A stretch of DNA of 64,000 nt from Atriophallophorus winterbourni (GCA_013407085.1 JACCGJ010012970.1:22081-86080), one strand, 5' to 3'. Shown: positions 9,763-20,383, numbered from the stretch's first letter. The notes: generated by a model from the letters alone, not told the origin. Program-made: numbers and translations.

Positions 9763-11866
9763 TAAAATCCGCACTCGCACTCGGAAATGGATTAAACTGC
9801 GAAATATGGCTTGAGAAACCATCACCGGTAAACCACCGATGCCACATGGGAGACCTTCAAAAAACTAAGAAACCAGGTCATTACACTTATTGCTGAAGAC
9901 AAAATACAGTATCAAGCTGTCATAATGTCTAAAATGGAACGGAATCCCAAGCTTCTTTACCAGATTGTGAACAAGCAGTGTTCAGTGAATCCAGGAGTTG
10001 CGGCCTTGCGGACGCCCACTGGAATGACCACAAATGCAGATGACACCGCGGATGCTTTGGTAAATTATTATGCTACAATATTGTGTCCAAAGGAAAGTGT
10101 GGATATACAAATGGATCCAGAAATAACGCATCCTCTACCATTGGACACAATAACCATAAACAAAGAAGAGGTGCTGGGAACTGTAGTATCGTTAAATCCC
10201 AGAAAATCCCCTGGTTGTGATAAAATTAACCCGAATATACTCAAGCATTGTGCACAATCTCTATGCGCACCTCTAACAAAGTTATTCTGTGAATCGTTGT
10301 CGCAAAGTGTCATACCGACTGAATGGAAATCTGGTATAATCTCCCCGATTTTCAAAGGCGTTTGGAGCCTGCAAATTACAGACCTGTTACTTTGTTGTCC
10401 GCCGTAACCAAGGTACTCGGAAGGATCGTGGCAAACAAACTGAGCAAATACCTTGAGGAAAATAAATTTTTTTGGGAGCGCAACACGGTTTTAGAAGGGG
10501 ATACTCCTGCCTTACTAACCTTCTCCTTACCCTTGACGACTGAACTCGAGCAGTAGATGCTGGGGATACTATCCATGTATGTTACCTCGATATGTAGAAA
10601 GCATTTGACCGTGTAAACCACAGTATTCTCTTGCAGAAGCTGGAACGTTGTGGTATCACTGGCAGTCTGTTAGCATGGTTAGAAAATTACCTGACTGATC
10701 GGTTTGTTCAAGTCTCTGTGGACGGTGCTCTATCGAAGTCGGTAGCCGTGAAAAGTGGAGTGCCTCAGGGATCCGTCCTCGGACCAATCCTCTTCGCGCT
10801 TTATGCTAATGACATACCAGCTCTCATCAAATGCAAGATCGTACTGTTCGCGGACGATATAAAAGTTTGGTCTAAGATAAGTAAGTCGGAAGACTGCGAA
10901 CTGCTCCAGAAGGATCTGGACAACCTCCAGGCTTGGTCCCTAAAAATCGCATATTTTTCAATTTCCAAAAGTGTCACATGTTAAACATTGGCAAATATGT
11001 GGAGTACCAGTATTTTCTTGGAACACACAGCCTCTCGTGGACCATGGAACAAAGGGACTTGGGTGTGTTAATAAGCAACACCCTGGGGATGTCGAGCCAC
11101 TGCAACTACGTCTATCGCAAAACATCACAGAAATTGTCACTCCTAAAGAGAATTTTTGGTAGGTTCTCAAAACAGACAATTCCCTGTATTATAAATACGT
11201 ACATCAGGCCCACGATGGAATATGCGGTTTAAGCATGGTCGCCATGGCCTAAAAAGGATGTTGCGACTTTGTAACTTATATATCATCGAGCTACCAAAAT
11301 TGTCACTGGACTCAGCCGGAAACCCTACAATGAGCGAATCAAAACGCTAAATTTATTTGATTATCCACGTCGTCGTCTTTGAGGGGATTTGATTCTGGTT
11401 TACAATATTTTGAATACTGAAAATCACCCTCTACAATGCTTATTGAATCTACGGAGCTCGCATAATACAAGAGCTCACACATTTACTCTAACTGTCCCTC
11501 ACTCGAGACTCAACTGCAGACGACATTTTTTTGCCGTGCGAGTTTGTTTTACTTGGAACAATCTGCCAGACAATGTTGTAAAGTCACGAAACCAGCAAAC
11601 TTTCAAGAGAAGTCTTGATGCCTATTTGACCCTAAACCCGTGCATCGAAGAAACATATACATCTTAACACCATACACCTACATTTGTAATCCCATCAATC
11701 GAAAACAATTTCTGCCCTTTGGATATTTACTTGATTCTTGAACTGCTCGGTAAGCAATCTAATCCCATTTTTGCTTGTTATATTATTCGTTGTTGTCATA
11801 TTATTCTGTGGTTTTTTGTAAAGCTATATGCTTTTTAGACCATTAAAATTGAATTGAATTGAATTG
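9763..11866 (+). pseudogene. CR1-type LINE, reverse transcriptase and 3' end
   Basis: It begins in the pre-RT region (KIRTRTRKWIKLRNMA at about 9763; then ATWETFKKLRNQVITLIAED from 9841). It continues through KMERNPKLLYQIVNKQCSVN, SLNPRKSPGCDKINPNILKH, IPTEWKSGIISPIFK (about 10312-10357), SGVPQGSVLGPILFALYAND (10755-10814) and VLFADDIKVWSK (10843-10878), with the catalytic FADD intact. Thumb sequences follow (RIFGRFSKQTIPCIINTYIR, RRHFFAVRVCFTWNNLPDNV, about 11520-11578). The 3' UTR ends in GAATT repeats at 11851-11866. There are frameshifts at about 10360, 10555, 10940 and 11232. The endonuclease and ORF1 are absent, replaced by hnRNP K sequence. Confidence 0.85.
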
Positions 11867-12537
11867 TGTTCAACATATCTTCACGCAAGAACGTTATTTT
11901 AAGTGGCTTAAGACCGATGCCCTTATAAGTGGTAGATTTGGGGATGCGGAACGTGTCCGTCTCAGCTACATCGTGCAAACCAAGTATATCACTGAGGAAT
12001 CTCCATTGTAGCTGATCGTGTTTGCGCAGCACTGCTTTATCAGTTGCTTCATCAGCTTCTGGGAATCACAAGAGGATTCAAATTTGATCATCCCTCTGCT
12101 TCGTTCCGTATAGTTTTTGGGAGTTCCAGGCCATTTCCAACAAAGACATGTAAGCGAAGATCCTAAAAGTGATCTTTGAACGCTCCCCGCGGAGGAGAAA
12201 GTCGCATATTGAGATGTTTTCTAGATCCCTTTCAGAGTTGTCCGCGATTTTAAGCAGTCTTGGTTGGTCCAGATTTGAGGAAGTTGGACTACGATTCAGT
12301 CGTATCAATGAAACTGGTTCAACTGGCTCCAAGTCCATGCTGCTGCATAACATTTTCCATTCTTCTTGATCGTGCTCTAGCCTGTCCCATAATAAGGTTG
12401 CACTCGTTTCTTCTACGCTGGTGCAAATCATGCTTAGTCCAGGGGCAGAATGTTTATTGTGTACCTGTCGCTTTCGCTGGTTGCTGGACGTTTCATCTGT
12501 CTTAGACCGAATACCTATCGTGACCACTTTGGGAGTA
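11867..12537 (-). pseudogene. CR1 copy A, ORF1 5' part
   Basis: The minus strand reads the CR1 ORF1 C-terminal region: EEWKMLCSSMDLEPVEPVS, IRLNRSPTSSNLDQPRLLKI, SERDLENI, then LQWRFLSDILGLHDVAETD and GIGLKPLKITF. The PRLLKI...I...LL pattern is shared with three other ORF1 copies in the window (13930-14375, 25080-25612, 31500-32265). CR1 ORF1 proteins bind RNA and act as a chaperone during retrotransposition. Sequence stops matching copy B at 12537, where copy A jumps into PLE sequence. Confidence 0.68.
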
Positions 12538-13192
12538 GGCAGCTCTACGAATTGTGTTCAAATAATCAAGTGAAAATATTGTTCCGACGTGCGCATCAGA
12601 GAGAAGCCAAGGAACTTCAAACTATTATTGAAAAACACAACAAATGAATTAATAAACATCGACATGATGAGCGGGCATATCGGGTATTAATCAATGACTC
12701 CTCATTAGCTGAAAATTTGTTGAATAATGGCCACGATGTGGGTTAAAACAGGGGCTTAACAAGAGAGACTGGGCTGAAATCTCCACAATATGGCAATCGA
12801 CGCTGCGACTGAACAATCTAGAGAGTTTTCATTTAATGTGATCTAGTTATGAAAAAGAAAGTTTTTGATGAATCGGTGAGAGCAGTTTTTGGTAACGTTT
12901 AGCTTCTGACTCAGAAGCTTCGTCAGACCAAGTGTATCAGTACGAACAGAGATTATGGTCACATTTCATTCACCTGACCAATCTTAAGCTGGCTAAGAAC
13001 TACACAGCCCATGGTGGGTTCTGCGCTCGTAAGGTAGACAGGCGCGATCAATATCAACTGACGCAACGCCACCCCTACTTGCCGAATATTCCCTCAATTG
13101 TTTTGGTCTTTGCAGGTGTGAATGTCATCTGATGACCGATTAGCTCATTTGAGTACTTTGTCTCGCACGTTAATGTAGTGGTTACTTAATTT
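12538..13192 (+). pseudogene. Penelope-like element remnant (GIY-YIG end), copy A
   Basis: QLYELCSNNQVKILFRRAHQ and EKHNK (12541-12645) are followed by RAYRVLINDSSLAENL and NNGHDVG. This is the C-terminal GIY-YIG endonuclease region of a PLE, as judged from the fuller copy at 33270-33870 (LAENLLDNGHDVDFGNIDVI). The downstream piece, to the shared TTTGTCTCGCACGTTAATG at about 13192, is terminal sequence of the same element. About 75 bp present in copy B after the NGHDV motif are missing here. Confidence 0.5.
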
Positions 13193-13342
13193 GCCTATAT
13201 AAGATGCGCGTATCTTTTGTGCGCATTGAACCCGTTGACTAATTTTCCTCTCTAGTGATGTGGGATTCGTGTTGTGGGCGTTTATCATCGGTCCGGTTGA
13301 CCTCATGGATGAATCGTCAAGTGGTTGTGAAACGTGGCTCAT
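13145..13342 (-). pseudogene. possible PLE GIY-YIG fragment
   Basis: The short open frame includes RVQCAQKIRASYIGKLSNH, which looks like the C-x-x-C...YIG-T strand of GIY-YIG nucleases. It lies beside PLE sequence. Only one motif supports the call; it could be unrelated. Confidence 0.25.
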
Positions 13343-13469
13343 GTTTGATCAACTGATCTGAAGCCTGTGTAAAATTTCAAGAGACCTGAGTACAGCGAAC
13401 CCAATTCTGCTATTGATCGACACGACGCATTCATATCCGGCTTCAACTCGCTACACCATGTTTACAACA

Positions 13470-13529
13470 GAATCAAGGAATCATGAATCAAGGAATCATG
13501 AATCAAGGAATCATGAATCAAGGAATCAA
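13470..13529. repeat. 15-bp tandem repeat, four copies
   Basis: The unit GAATCAAGGAATCAT occurs four times, the last ending in AA instead of AT. In one frame it would encode repeated MNQGI, but the surrounding frame is not a gene. Related GAATCAAGG/AATCATATT motifs occur in PLE repeats at about 36090 and 42716. Confidence 0.9.
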
Positions 13530-13599
13530 GATTTATGGTGATAAAAAGCTAATGCTCAACACGTACCATTGGATGACAACTATTGCGAAAAAAAAAATA

Positions 13600-14400
13600 A
13601 TTAAAATCACATTGTTAATATTTTTCTGGGTTCGTGTTGCCTCAATACACCGGGCCAAATTCAGGGTTTTGTTTGACGTATGCATCCAATTTCGATTTGA
13701 AAACATCAATTGTCGTTGCATCCACAACATCTTGCAGTAGCGCATTCCATAGAACCACTACGTTTTTTGATGTATTGATTGCTTCAGTTTCGTTGGGAAC
13801 GCTGCCGTCTACCGCCCCCAGCCGCGAATGTGTCGCACTCATGGTACTTGGTCTCGGTGGACAAAGTCTAATGTCTTTCGGTAAAGCACATTTTGCTATT
13901 TTCCATTCAGACTTGACAAATTCATCCATGTCGCTAGTTAAAAGGTAATACTGAGAGGTTTCGGTCCGTCTTCTTTATAGTTTATTGAAAAAGGCACTCG
14001 GAAAGTGTCAGTGATCACAACATTAGAAATATTAAGCAAAGACGCAAAGTAACGCCACTGCATGTAGTCATGATCTGCTGTTTCCTGTCCTGTTTCAGTG
14101 GTATTTTATGGTACCTCAAGTAGAACCATACTCCGCGATACCGTTTTTTCCTTAGTGTTTGAGGCACCCTTCCGTTCCCACCATGGCACATCAGGATATA
14201 TCCGGCAATTTGAATTCGGATCCGTCTTTAGTCGGTACGAATTTAGCAGTATGTTATCGATATCAGCCTCGCACTTCAGTGTAACTCTTAGTAACCGAGG
14301 TTGATCACTATGAGGTGAGGTGGAATGGCGAGTTAGACGAATCAATTTGTCAGGAGTAACATGTTCATTTTGCAATTGTTGACAAATTTGAGACCATATA
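13600..14400 (-). pseudogene. internally deleted CR1 element (ORF1 joined to the end of ORF2)
   Basis: Minus strand 14375-13930 reads CR1 ORF1: TPDKLIRLTRHSTSPHSDQP, RLLRVTLKCEADIDNILL, then an IYPDVPWWERKGASN block. It is followed without endonuclease or reverse transcriptase by the extreme C-terminus of ORF2 (VVVLWNALLQDVVDATTIDV, FKSKLDAYVKQNP; about 13770-13660). The LWNALPxDVV block is the usual CR1 tail. Around 4 kb of the element is therefore missing. Confidence 0.62.
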
Positions 14401-14562
14401 TCGAGGTCGTGTTAGTGTTTTCTATCTAACAAGCTCTCGCCGGACACTTTAACATTCGTACATATTACGCTTAACGAATGAGAACGCTTGTCGCATGAAT
14501 CACTCACCAAATGATCACACAATAACTGATATTAAACGACGAGTCTCGCTTTCAAGCATCGG

Positions 14563-14942
14563 CTAAATGAAATCCAGTTCTGAACTAGTTAGTCGTCTGT
14601 TGCGAAAGTCCCACGACCCAACTTTACCAGTTTGTAATTCATGGTTATGGACCATGTTACTATTAGTGATACGAAAGAGGACACCACGGCGACCAACGTT
14701 GTAATACGCGTTGTAATACGTTACGTTGGAAGTCGACGGATCCTTTTTCGTTGACACTCATAATTCATGAGTGTCAAATCGCACGCTGAATTTATTTTCG
14801 AAGATCGTATGAAATAGTGGGTACCCGAAACTCGAGTGAATTCTGCCAGTAAGTGGTTCAATTCCTCGAGAATTTCAAACAACAGGTGACCAATAGTTTG
14901 ATGAAAAAGCTCAGTGATTTCGTTAGCGCTCATAATTACCAA
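14563..14942 (-). pseudogene. MULE-like transposase N-terminal fragment (FAR1/FLYWCH-type)
   Basis: Two overlapping frames read FTRVSGTHYFIRSS, LTLMNYECQRKRIR and then GRRGVLFRITNSNMVHNHEL. The order of a basic Y-x-C segment and then G-(x)n-R-I-T-N-x-x-M-V-H-N-H-E-L resembles the zinc-binding FAR1/FLYWCH-like domain at the start of Mutator-like transposases, where HNHE/HNHP carries the metal-binding histidines. No DDE domain was seen nearby. It could also be a host domain of the same fold. Confidence 0.42.
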
Positions 14943-14949
14943 ATTGAGC

Positions 14950-15787
14950 CCTGATCCGTGCGAAGCAATATATTAGACCTAGAAGACCTTAGCCAATCAA
15001 ATAACCGTTTTGTCAAATGAACGACCCGCATGTATTTTGCATTTGAACTACTGTCAAATCACAAGTAGGCAGATAAATTATCACAGCACAGATGACCTTG
15101 AACGATTGTAACAATATCGTTCCCCATCACATACTACATTGTTCAGCCAACATATGCTTCATTTAAAGCTCAAAACGCGCCATGCTTTTTCTGTGGAATG
15201 GATTTGAATCGATTGCTTTTATATGCAAAGATTTGTAAGATTATTCTTAACAGATTATCAATATTGCTACATAAATTGCGTTAATCATGTCCCCGTTGGG
15301 AAACAATGTAGTCACGTCAGAGCTATTCAATCACTCAACTTCCTCATCTTGTACATTGACTACCTAGGTTTGTCGAACAGCTGTTTTGGACAACGTATCT
15401 CCTTAACTTTTGTATCGGTGCTCCGTCTGTCATTCAAGAATATTTGTGCTGCTTATATCAGGTGGACGTAAAATCATTGACTATAATCCGATTTTAGATT
15501 CAATGTATTCCGTTAATTTTCTCCCTGGTTTTACACGGATAAAAACAAAAACGTTATACAATATCTATAGTTCTCTTGAAATTATTTTTGCTGGCTATTT
15601 CTTATCAATATGGTAATGCTTCTTGCCGATTACAGTATAGATGTGATTTTATAATTCAGTGGACGGTACACGCTCTCGTATTTTAAAATAAAAATTGCTT
15701 CTGATTGGTTTTGTTTTTAAAGTGCTTTTCGAGAACTCAGTTAACGAAAGCATAAAGTGAATTGGTAAGCAGCCAGGCAATTCTAAT
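14950..15787. other. stretch without recognised genes
   Basis: AT-rich sequence with short frames only. I see no transposon motif or splice-flanked exon here. Confidence 0.5.
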
Positions 15788-16036
15788 GAATATCAATCAC
15801 TGGTCTGTGATTCAGTCATGACTAAGCACGTGCAGGATACCGGTCATAGCGTTGAACTTCGCAACGTAGAAGTGATAAGGTGGGGGCTAATACCATATAG
15901 GGAACGATTTCACGCTAAGGCGGTTAAGATAACAAAGGCTGGAAATAATGCGGTCAGAAGGGTGTATGGGGTTGATATATCCACAATCGGGCATCCGGTT
16001 ATGTCGTTGATAAATATTAACGTGCGTATCCCTTAG
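15788..16036 (+). pseudogene. Penelope-like element, C-terminal half of GIY-YIG endonuclease
   Basis: The frame reads NEYQSLVCDSVMTKHVQDTG, HSVELRNVEVIRWG, YRERFHAKAVKITKAGNNAV and then YGVDIST, with a stop at 16034-16036. The (S/A)-x-x-x-K/E-H-x-x-D-T-G-H-x-V/I...EA-x-x-I...N pattern is the C-terminal part of the PLE endonuclease. It parallels the minus-strand copy at 34250-34560 (NSIEYQ, RDSVLAEHMLDT). Upstream reverse transcriptase is missing, so this is a 5'-truncated PLE. Confidence 0.62.
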
Positions 16037-16560
16037 TGCGCGCACAAAATACGCAATTAAACCAATCGGACACACTTTCAAGCAATAAAAACAGCATTTC
16101 GTGTGTGTGGATCTATTCTATCTATCTAATCATCGTCATTTCACTTGTCTTAAGTGTTGCTCACATCCCCTACACTTACACACCACTACCGGTAACTGGC
16201 TGTTTGCCGTCATCTGGTGGAGACAGTAAGATGAGGTTCAGTGAGCCTTGAAGCAGTAGATAAGTGGTAAACGAGATTTTACTTGAATACGGTTACATAG
16301 GGTTCTTACACTATGTGATTCTGTGTTTCAGGATCGTGGCTCGTTGTACGAACCCTATGCAACAGTGGGATTCATGTATGACTTTGTTTCTCACTTGTCT
16401 ATATTAACAAACCTAACGACTTCCATAGCCTGTGCATTTTTTTCCAATCCAGCTTAGTATTAACCAATTGCTTGCAATTAATCCTGATCTCTGTTCGTAA
16501 TGACAACCTTATTTAACGAAAAATCATGTAAGAAGCGAAACGTTACCAATAAATTACGCT
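16037..16560. repeat. PLE terminal-repeat sequence (PLTR) with hammerhead relic
   Basis: This shares blocks such as GGTTCAGTGAGCCTTGAA, GATAAGTGGTAAAC and a TTACATAGGGTTCGT-like block with 35500-35620, 36410-36540, 42060-42140, 43020-43110 and 63240-63380. It directly follows the PLE coding end. Hammerhead-like sequence lies at 16183-16220. Confidence 0.6.
16183..16220 (-). ncRNA. hammerhead ribozyme, degenerate
   Basis: The minus strand reads CCAC-CAGATGA-CGGCAAACAGCCA-GTTACCGGTA-GTGG. Stem I (CCAC/GTGG), stem II (GGC/GCC) and the palindromic ACCGGT of stem III are kept. Two core positions are changed (CTGATGA to CAGATGA, GAAAC to GTTAC), so self-cleavage is not expected. Confidence 0.6.
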
Positions 16561-16716
16561 TTGGCCGATTATTCGCATACTTTATTTGTTAGGGATATGT
16601 TTCTCCGATCGCTCCCAAACATTTACAAATATTTTGTAGACAAATTATTTGTTTTCAATTCTTGAGTTATTTCAGGTGACTCGCCAAGTTTCGCGCTATA
16701 TTTAGAACATTAAATC
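16561..16716. other. flank of the plus-strand Gypsy element
   Basis: AT-rich sequence with no frame or motif recognised. It ends in the AATC target duplication (16713-16716). Confidence 0.5.
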
Positions 16717-17039
16717 TATAGTAATTTTTAAAGTCTTTCATATTGTATCATTTTAATTTGTCAACTTAGATATTATCGTTTCGTTTCGATTGCCGATAAC
16801 ATCATATCGATTTATCGATTTCCTGTTACCATTATGACTCACATTTCACCGATTTCACCAGTTAACAACATTCATCTGTTGAATACCATTTGTACATAAT
16901 CAACTCATTCATCAATTACAATACACTCTATGTCCACGCATGCTCTTTGTTCTTCTGTGGTTGTATCGCAGTCGAAATTTTATCTGTGATATCACTGGAA
17001 CACCGCATCCTCAGAATCCATTCCTCTCTATCCACTGCA
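16717..17039 (+). repeat. 5' LTR of the 4.0 kb Gypsy element
   Basis: It runs from TATAGTA to CTGCA; the partner ends CTACA, so the original ends were probably TG...CA. Shared blocks with the 3' LTR include CATATCGATTTATCGATTTC, CATTCATCTGTTGAATAC and TCTTCTGTGGTTGTATCG. The two LTRs differ by many substitutions and small indels, which indicates an old insertion. Confidence 0.85.
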
Positions 17040-17042
17040 AAT

Positions 17043-17060
17043 TGGTGAGCCGGATGAGCA
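17043..17060 (+). promoter_or_regulatory. primer-binding site, partly decayed
   Basis: TGGTGAGCCGGATGAGCA begins three bases after the LTR. The first nine bases equal the tRNA-Trp-type sites of the other Gypsy copies; the rest has diverged. Confidence 0.55.
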
Positions 17061-17400
17061 CCGATGAGCAAAACGTGCTCTTGAAGTTGGCATCCCAATT
17101 CAGCAATTTGACTTCACAATTACAGCACTTAAACAGATGCCGAAGCCGTCCTCGCAGTGGAAAGAACCCAATGCAGCTTGCAAACACAACACCAGAATCA
17201 GGAAAGCCGCGAAGCCAGGCAGTAAATGCTGCAGACCTGTCTGGCAATAACATGAGCCGCTTATTCTACGTCACTGATGGTTCAACAAAGATGCGTTTTC
17301 TGATTGACACGGGAGCCGAACTGAGCGTCATACTAACCACAAACTCAGAACGCAGAAACCAATCTTCATTGCCCTACAAGCGGCGAACGGTACTCGAATA
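17048..17400 (+). pseudogene. Gypsy gag remnant and aspartic protease
   Basis: A short N-terminal stretch (MSTDEQNVLLKLASQFSNLT, from 17062) runs straight into the region just before the protease and then NNMSRLFYVTDGSTKMRFLI-DTGAELSV. DTG at about 17308-17316 is the aspartic protease catalytic triad. The gag matrix/capsid and zinc-knuckle region expected between them is deleted in frame. Confidence 0.72.
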
Positions 17401-17629
17401 ACCACATACGGCAAACGATCACTCTCCATCGACCTCGGTCTGCGACGTAACGTTCGATGGAATTTCAGTGTTACCGACCTCAAAAACCATATCCTGGGAG
17501 CCGATTTCCTCTCAAACTTTAATCTTTCAGTAAACATGAATTCATGAAAGCTCATTGACAATGTCACAAAGATTAACGTAATCGGCCATTTGTCTTATTC
17601 ACCATATAAACTATTCGAGTCCTGATTCC

Positions 17630-18526
17630 GGATACTGCACTGAATTACGTTTCTCTCATGAGGGAATTTTTGGATATCTTCAAACCATGTACACACGAAA
17701 ACCCTGTGAAGCATGACATCAAACACCATATTTCAACCCGTGGACCTTGGGTTTTCAGTAGACCACGCAGACTGGCGCCAAACAAACTTTAAGCTGCCAA
17801 ACGATAATTCGGGCATATGAAGGAACTCGGAATAATCCGTCCATCATATTCACTTTGGGCCACAACTCTTCACATGGTGAAAAAGAACAAACCGGACGCC
17901 TGGTGTCCATGTGGCGCTTATCGTGCTTTAAATCGTTTAACGATCTCAGATAGATATCCCATTTCGCACATACATGACTTTACGCTGTCTCTTCACAGAA
18001 AATATGTGTTCTCGAAGTTGGATTTAGTGCGCGCATAACATCAAATTCCAATAGCTGAGGATGATATTCCCAAAACTGCCATCGCCACTCCATTTGGTCT
18101 ATTCGAATTTCTTAGGATGCCATTCGGCTTACCCAATGCTGCACAAACTTTATCGAGATTCATGGACCAAGTTTTCCGCAGTCCATCTTCCTTCTACGTG
18201 TAGATTGATGATGTCCTAATCGCAGTTTAAATCCCACTGAACATCTCGAACAACTTCGTGAAGTATTTCAACGCCTATGACATTACGGTATTGTGATTAA
18301 TCCCAATAAATGTCTGCTTAGTGTGAGTTCTGTCGAAATTCTTGGACACAAAATTGATAGTTCCGGTATCAAACCGTTACCTCAAAAACCATCAGCTATT
18401 TATTATTATGAATCTCCCTGCTCTATCCGTCAAGTCAGAAGTTTCTTGGGTTTGGTTAACTATTATAGACGCTTTATTCTACAATGTGCTATGATTTCAC
18501 ATCCATTGACTAACTTGATACGTTAA
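17630..18526 (+). pseudogene. Gypsy reverse transcriptase
   Basis: Motifs in order: MKELGIIRPSYSLWATTLHM (17817 on), YRALNRLTISDRYPISHIHD, KYVFSKLDLVRA, TPFGLFEFLRMPFGLPNAAQ (18090-18149), IDDVLIA (18203-18223, the YxDD-type catalytic box, with a stop replacing the residue before it), NPNKCLLSVSSVEILGHKID, and VRSFLGLVNYYRRFI (18433-18477). A stop at 18036-18038, a frameshift near 18240 and others break it. Confidence 0.85.
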
Positions 18527-18980
18527 GAAAATGTGAATTTAAAATGAATGAAATATGCTCTAAACAAAGTCACTTTACTGACTTACATATCAACGAACCC
18601 CAACGTTCCTTTGTCTCTCGCTACAGATTCATAACAAAACGTAGTCAGCGCAGTCCTTTAACAATAATTAGACTATATCACCTAGCCACTCACTTTCTTT
18701 TCTCGGCTTTTTCAACCAGCTCAAACTCGATACAGTACGTTCGGTCGTGAGTTACTGGCTATCAATTATGCGATACGACATTTCAGATATTTGCTTGAAG
18801 TTCGTGTTTTCACAGTATGGACCGATCACAAGCCACCAACGTTTGCTCTTTCTGAACCATCGAGTCGATATTCACCTTAAATTATATCTCGCAATTCACG
18901 AGCGACATTCGATATCTTTCCGGCTCGTCAAACAGAGTTGTGGATATATTCTCTCGGATTCATTTAATTGCTTTCGACTA
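18527..18980 (+). pseudogene. Gypsy RNase H, badly degraded
   Basis: This lies between RT and integrase. Fragments such as VFTVWTDHKP (about 18808-18834) and the Ala-Ile-rich YAIRHFRYLLEV stretch (about 18765-18805) can be picked out in shifting frames. Confidence 0.5.
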
Positions 18981-19740
18981 CCTGGAATCGACTTTGAGCA
19001 ATTAGCGCGTTCGCAGCAAACTGACCCTGTAATAAAACGGTACATTACTTTCCAATCCGGTAAAATCCGCCGTATTCCGATACCTAATTTTAATTCTTAT
19101 CTGGTTTGTGGCATATCTAGTAGTAAGGTCCGTCCAATCGTCCCATCAGATTTGAGACGTACCGTATTCGCGCATTTGCTTGGTTTATCACATCTCGGAG
19201 TAAAAACTACTCGGAAGCTGATGAACTCTCGGTATCTTTGGATTGACATGCATAAAGACATTCAACTTAGGACCAAGAGTTACTTCCGTTGTCAACAGAG
19301 CAAAGTCCAACGACACACTATCAGTTTCCCTGGTATATTTCCACATGTTACGGAGGGCTTTCAGCACGTTCACTTGGATCTCGTTGGTCCATTAGCGGTC
19401 TCTAACGGTTGTTCCTATATATTGACCTGCGTCGACCGTTTTACCCTGTGGCCATTGACTGTAGCCATTCCAGATATCAGTGCAGAAACGGTTGTGAAAA
19501 ATTTCGTTCCACATTGGATCAGCCTTTGGTGTACCGAACACTATTACTACTGACAGAATTTCCCAATTTCAGGGAATTAAATAGAACACTCAGTACAAAG
19601 CACATGCAGACTACAGCCTATCATCCTTCTTCAAATGGCTTAGTCGAAAGATTTCACCGATAACTCAAAGCTGCAATCATGATTCATGGGATATCAGAAC
19701 GTTGGTCCGAGTTATTGCCATTGGTGCTTCTTGGTATTTG
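18981..19740 (+). pseudogene. Gypsy integrase
   Basis: The frame from 18747 to 19553 includes the H-H-C-C zinc domain (HLLGLSHLGVKTTRKLMNSR, SYFRCQQSK) and the core start FQHVHLDLVGPLAVSNGCSY, with the first catalytic Asp in DLVGPL. It also has ILTCVDRFTLWPLTVAIPD. The catalytic Glu motif is read in a second frame near 19617-19663 (TAYHPSSNGLVERFHR). The GDRGTQF-type second Asp has decayed around 19545. The C-terminal part continues with stops to about 20100. Confidence 0.8.
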
Positions 19741-20383
19741 TACCAACGTGAAATAAGACCTTGGTTGCTTAGCTGCAGAGATGGTGTACGAAAGTACACT
19801 CAACCTACCTGACGAATTCCTGACATCTTCTGATCCATCTTTAGATCTTACAGCTCCACGATGTCAGTCGCCTTCGCAGCTCCATGAACTCATTACGAGC
19901 TATCCCAATTCGCCAACGTGCTCAACCGTTCTACATCACAGCCGACTTGTTTACCTGCGACTTTGTGTTTGTGCGTGCAGATCATGTACGTCCACCACTT
20001 TAACCACCATACACTGGTCCGTACAAGATGCTCAGCAGGCGTCCCAAGTATTTCGTTGTTTGACCGGAATGGATCAAAAGAAACCGTCAGTGTCGATTGT
20101 CTGAAAGTTACTTACGTAGAATCAACATCGGTAGCGAAAACAAATACCACAAATGTTACTCCCCAGACACCCACTACAGACCAACACGTTCCTTCATCCG
20201 ATTTGCCAGAAACCAACCTTACTTACAAAGCCCTCATTACGTTCATGTCTCAAACCACCCGAAAATAACAGACAAACACGTTCAGGTCGTAAGGTACATT
20301 TTCTTACAAAGTTTGATGATTTCATAACCTAATGCTTTTTTGAGCGTCTTTTTCTTGTTTCCGACGCTCTAGGAAGGGAATTC

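Larger units (their letters stand above)
8400..11866 (+). mobile_element. chimeric retroinsertion: hnRNP K cDNA fused to a CR1 3' half
   Basis: Copy B at 31238-31275 has CCATTATCCCTATGCGTTTTGA followed directly by CAGTGTTCAACATATCTT. In copy A the same two flanks are separated by this 3.47 kb block. Its left end is hnRNP K coding sequence with no upstream exon or promoter. Its right end is the 3' terminus of a CR1 element, TTTTTAGACCATTAAAATT followed by (GAATT)n at 11834-11866. No poly(A) lies between the two parts and no element boundary was seen. No clear target duplication is visible. Confidence 0.72.

Noticed and set aside
9194..9847. Minus-strand frame of 217 codons
   Set aside because: It is opposite the hnRNP K KH3 region and CR1 start and has no recognisable domain; it is a shadow of the plus-strand sequence.
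13131..13160. CTGATGA at 13131 (and 34173) as a hammerhead core
   Set aside because: No GAAA, no stem II and no pairing around it in either copy.
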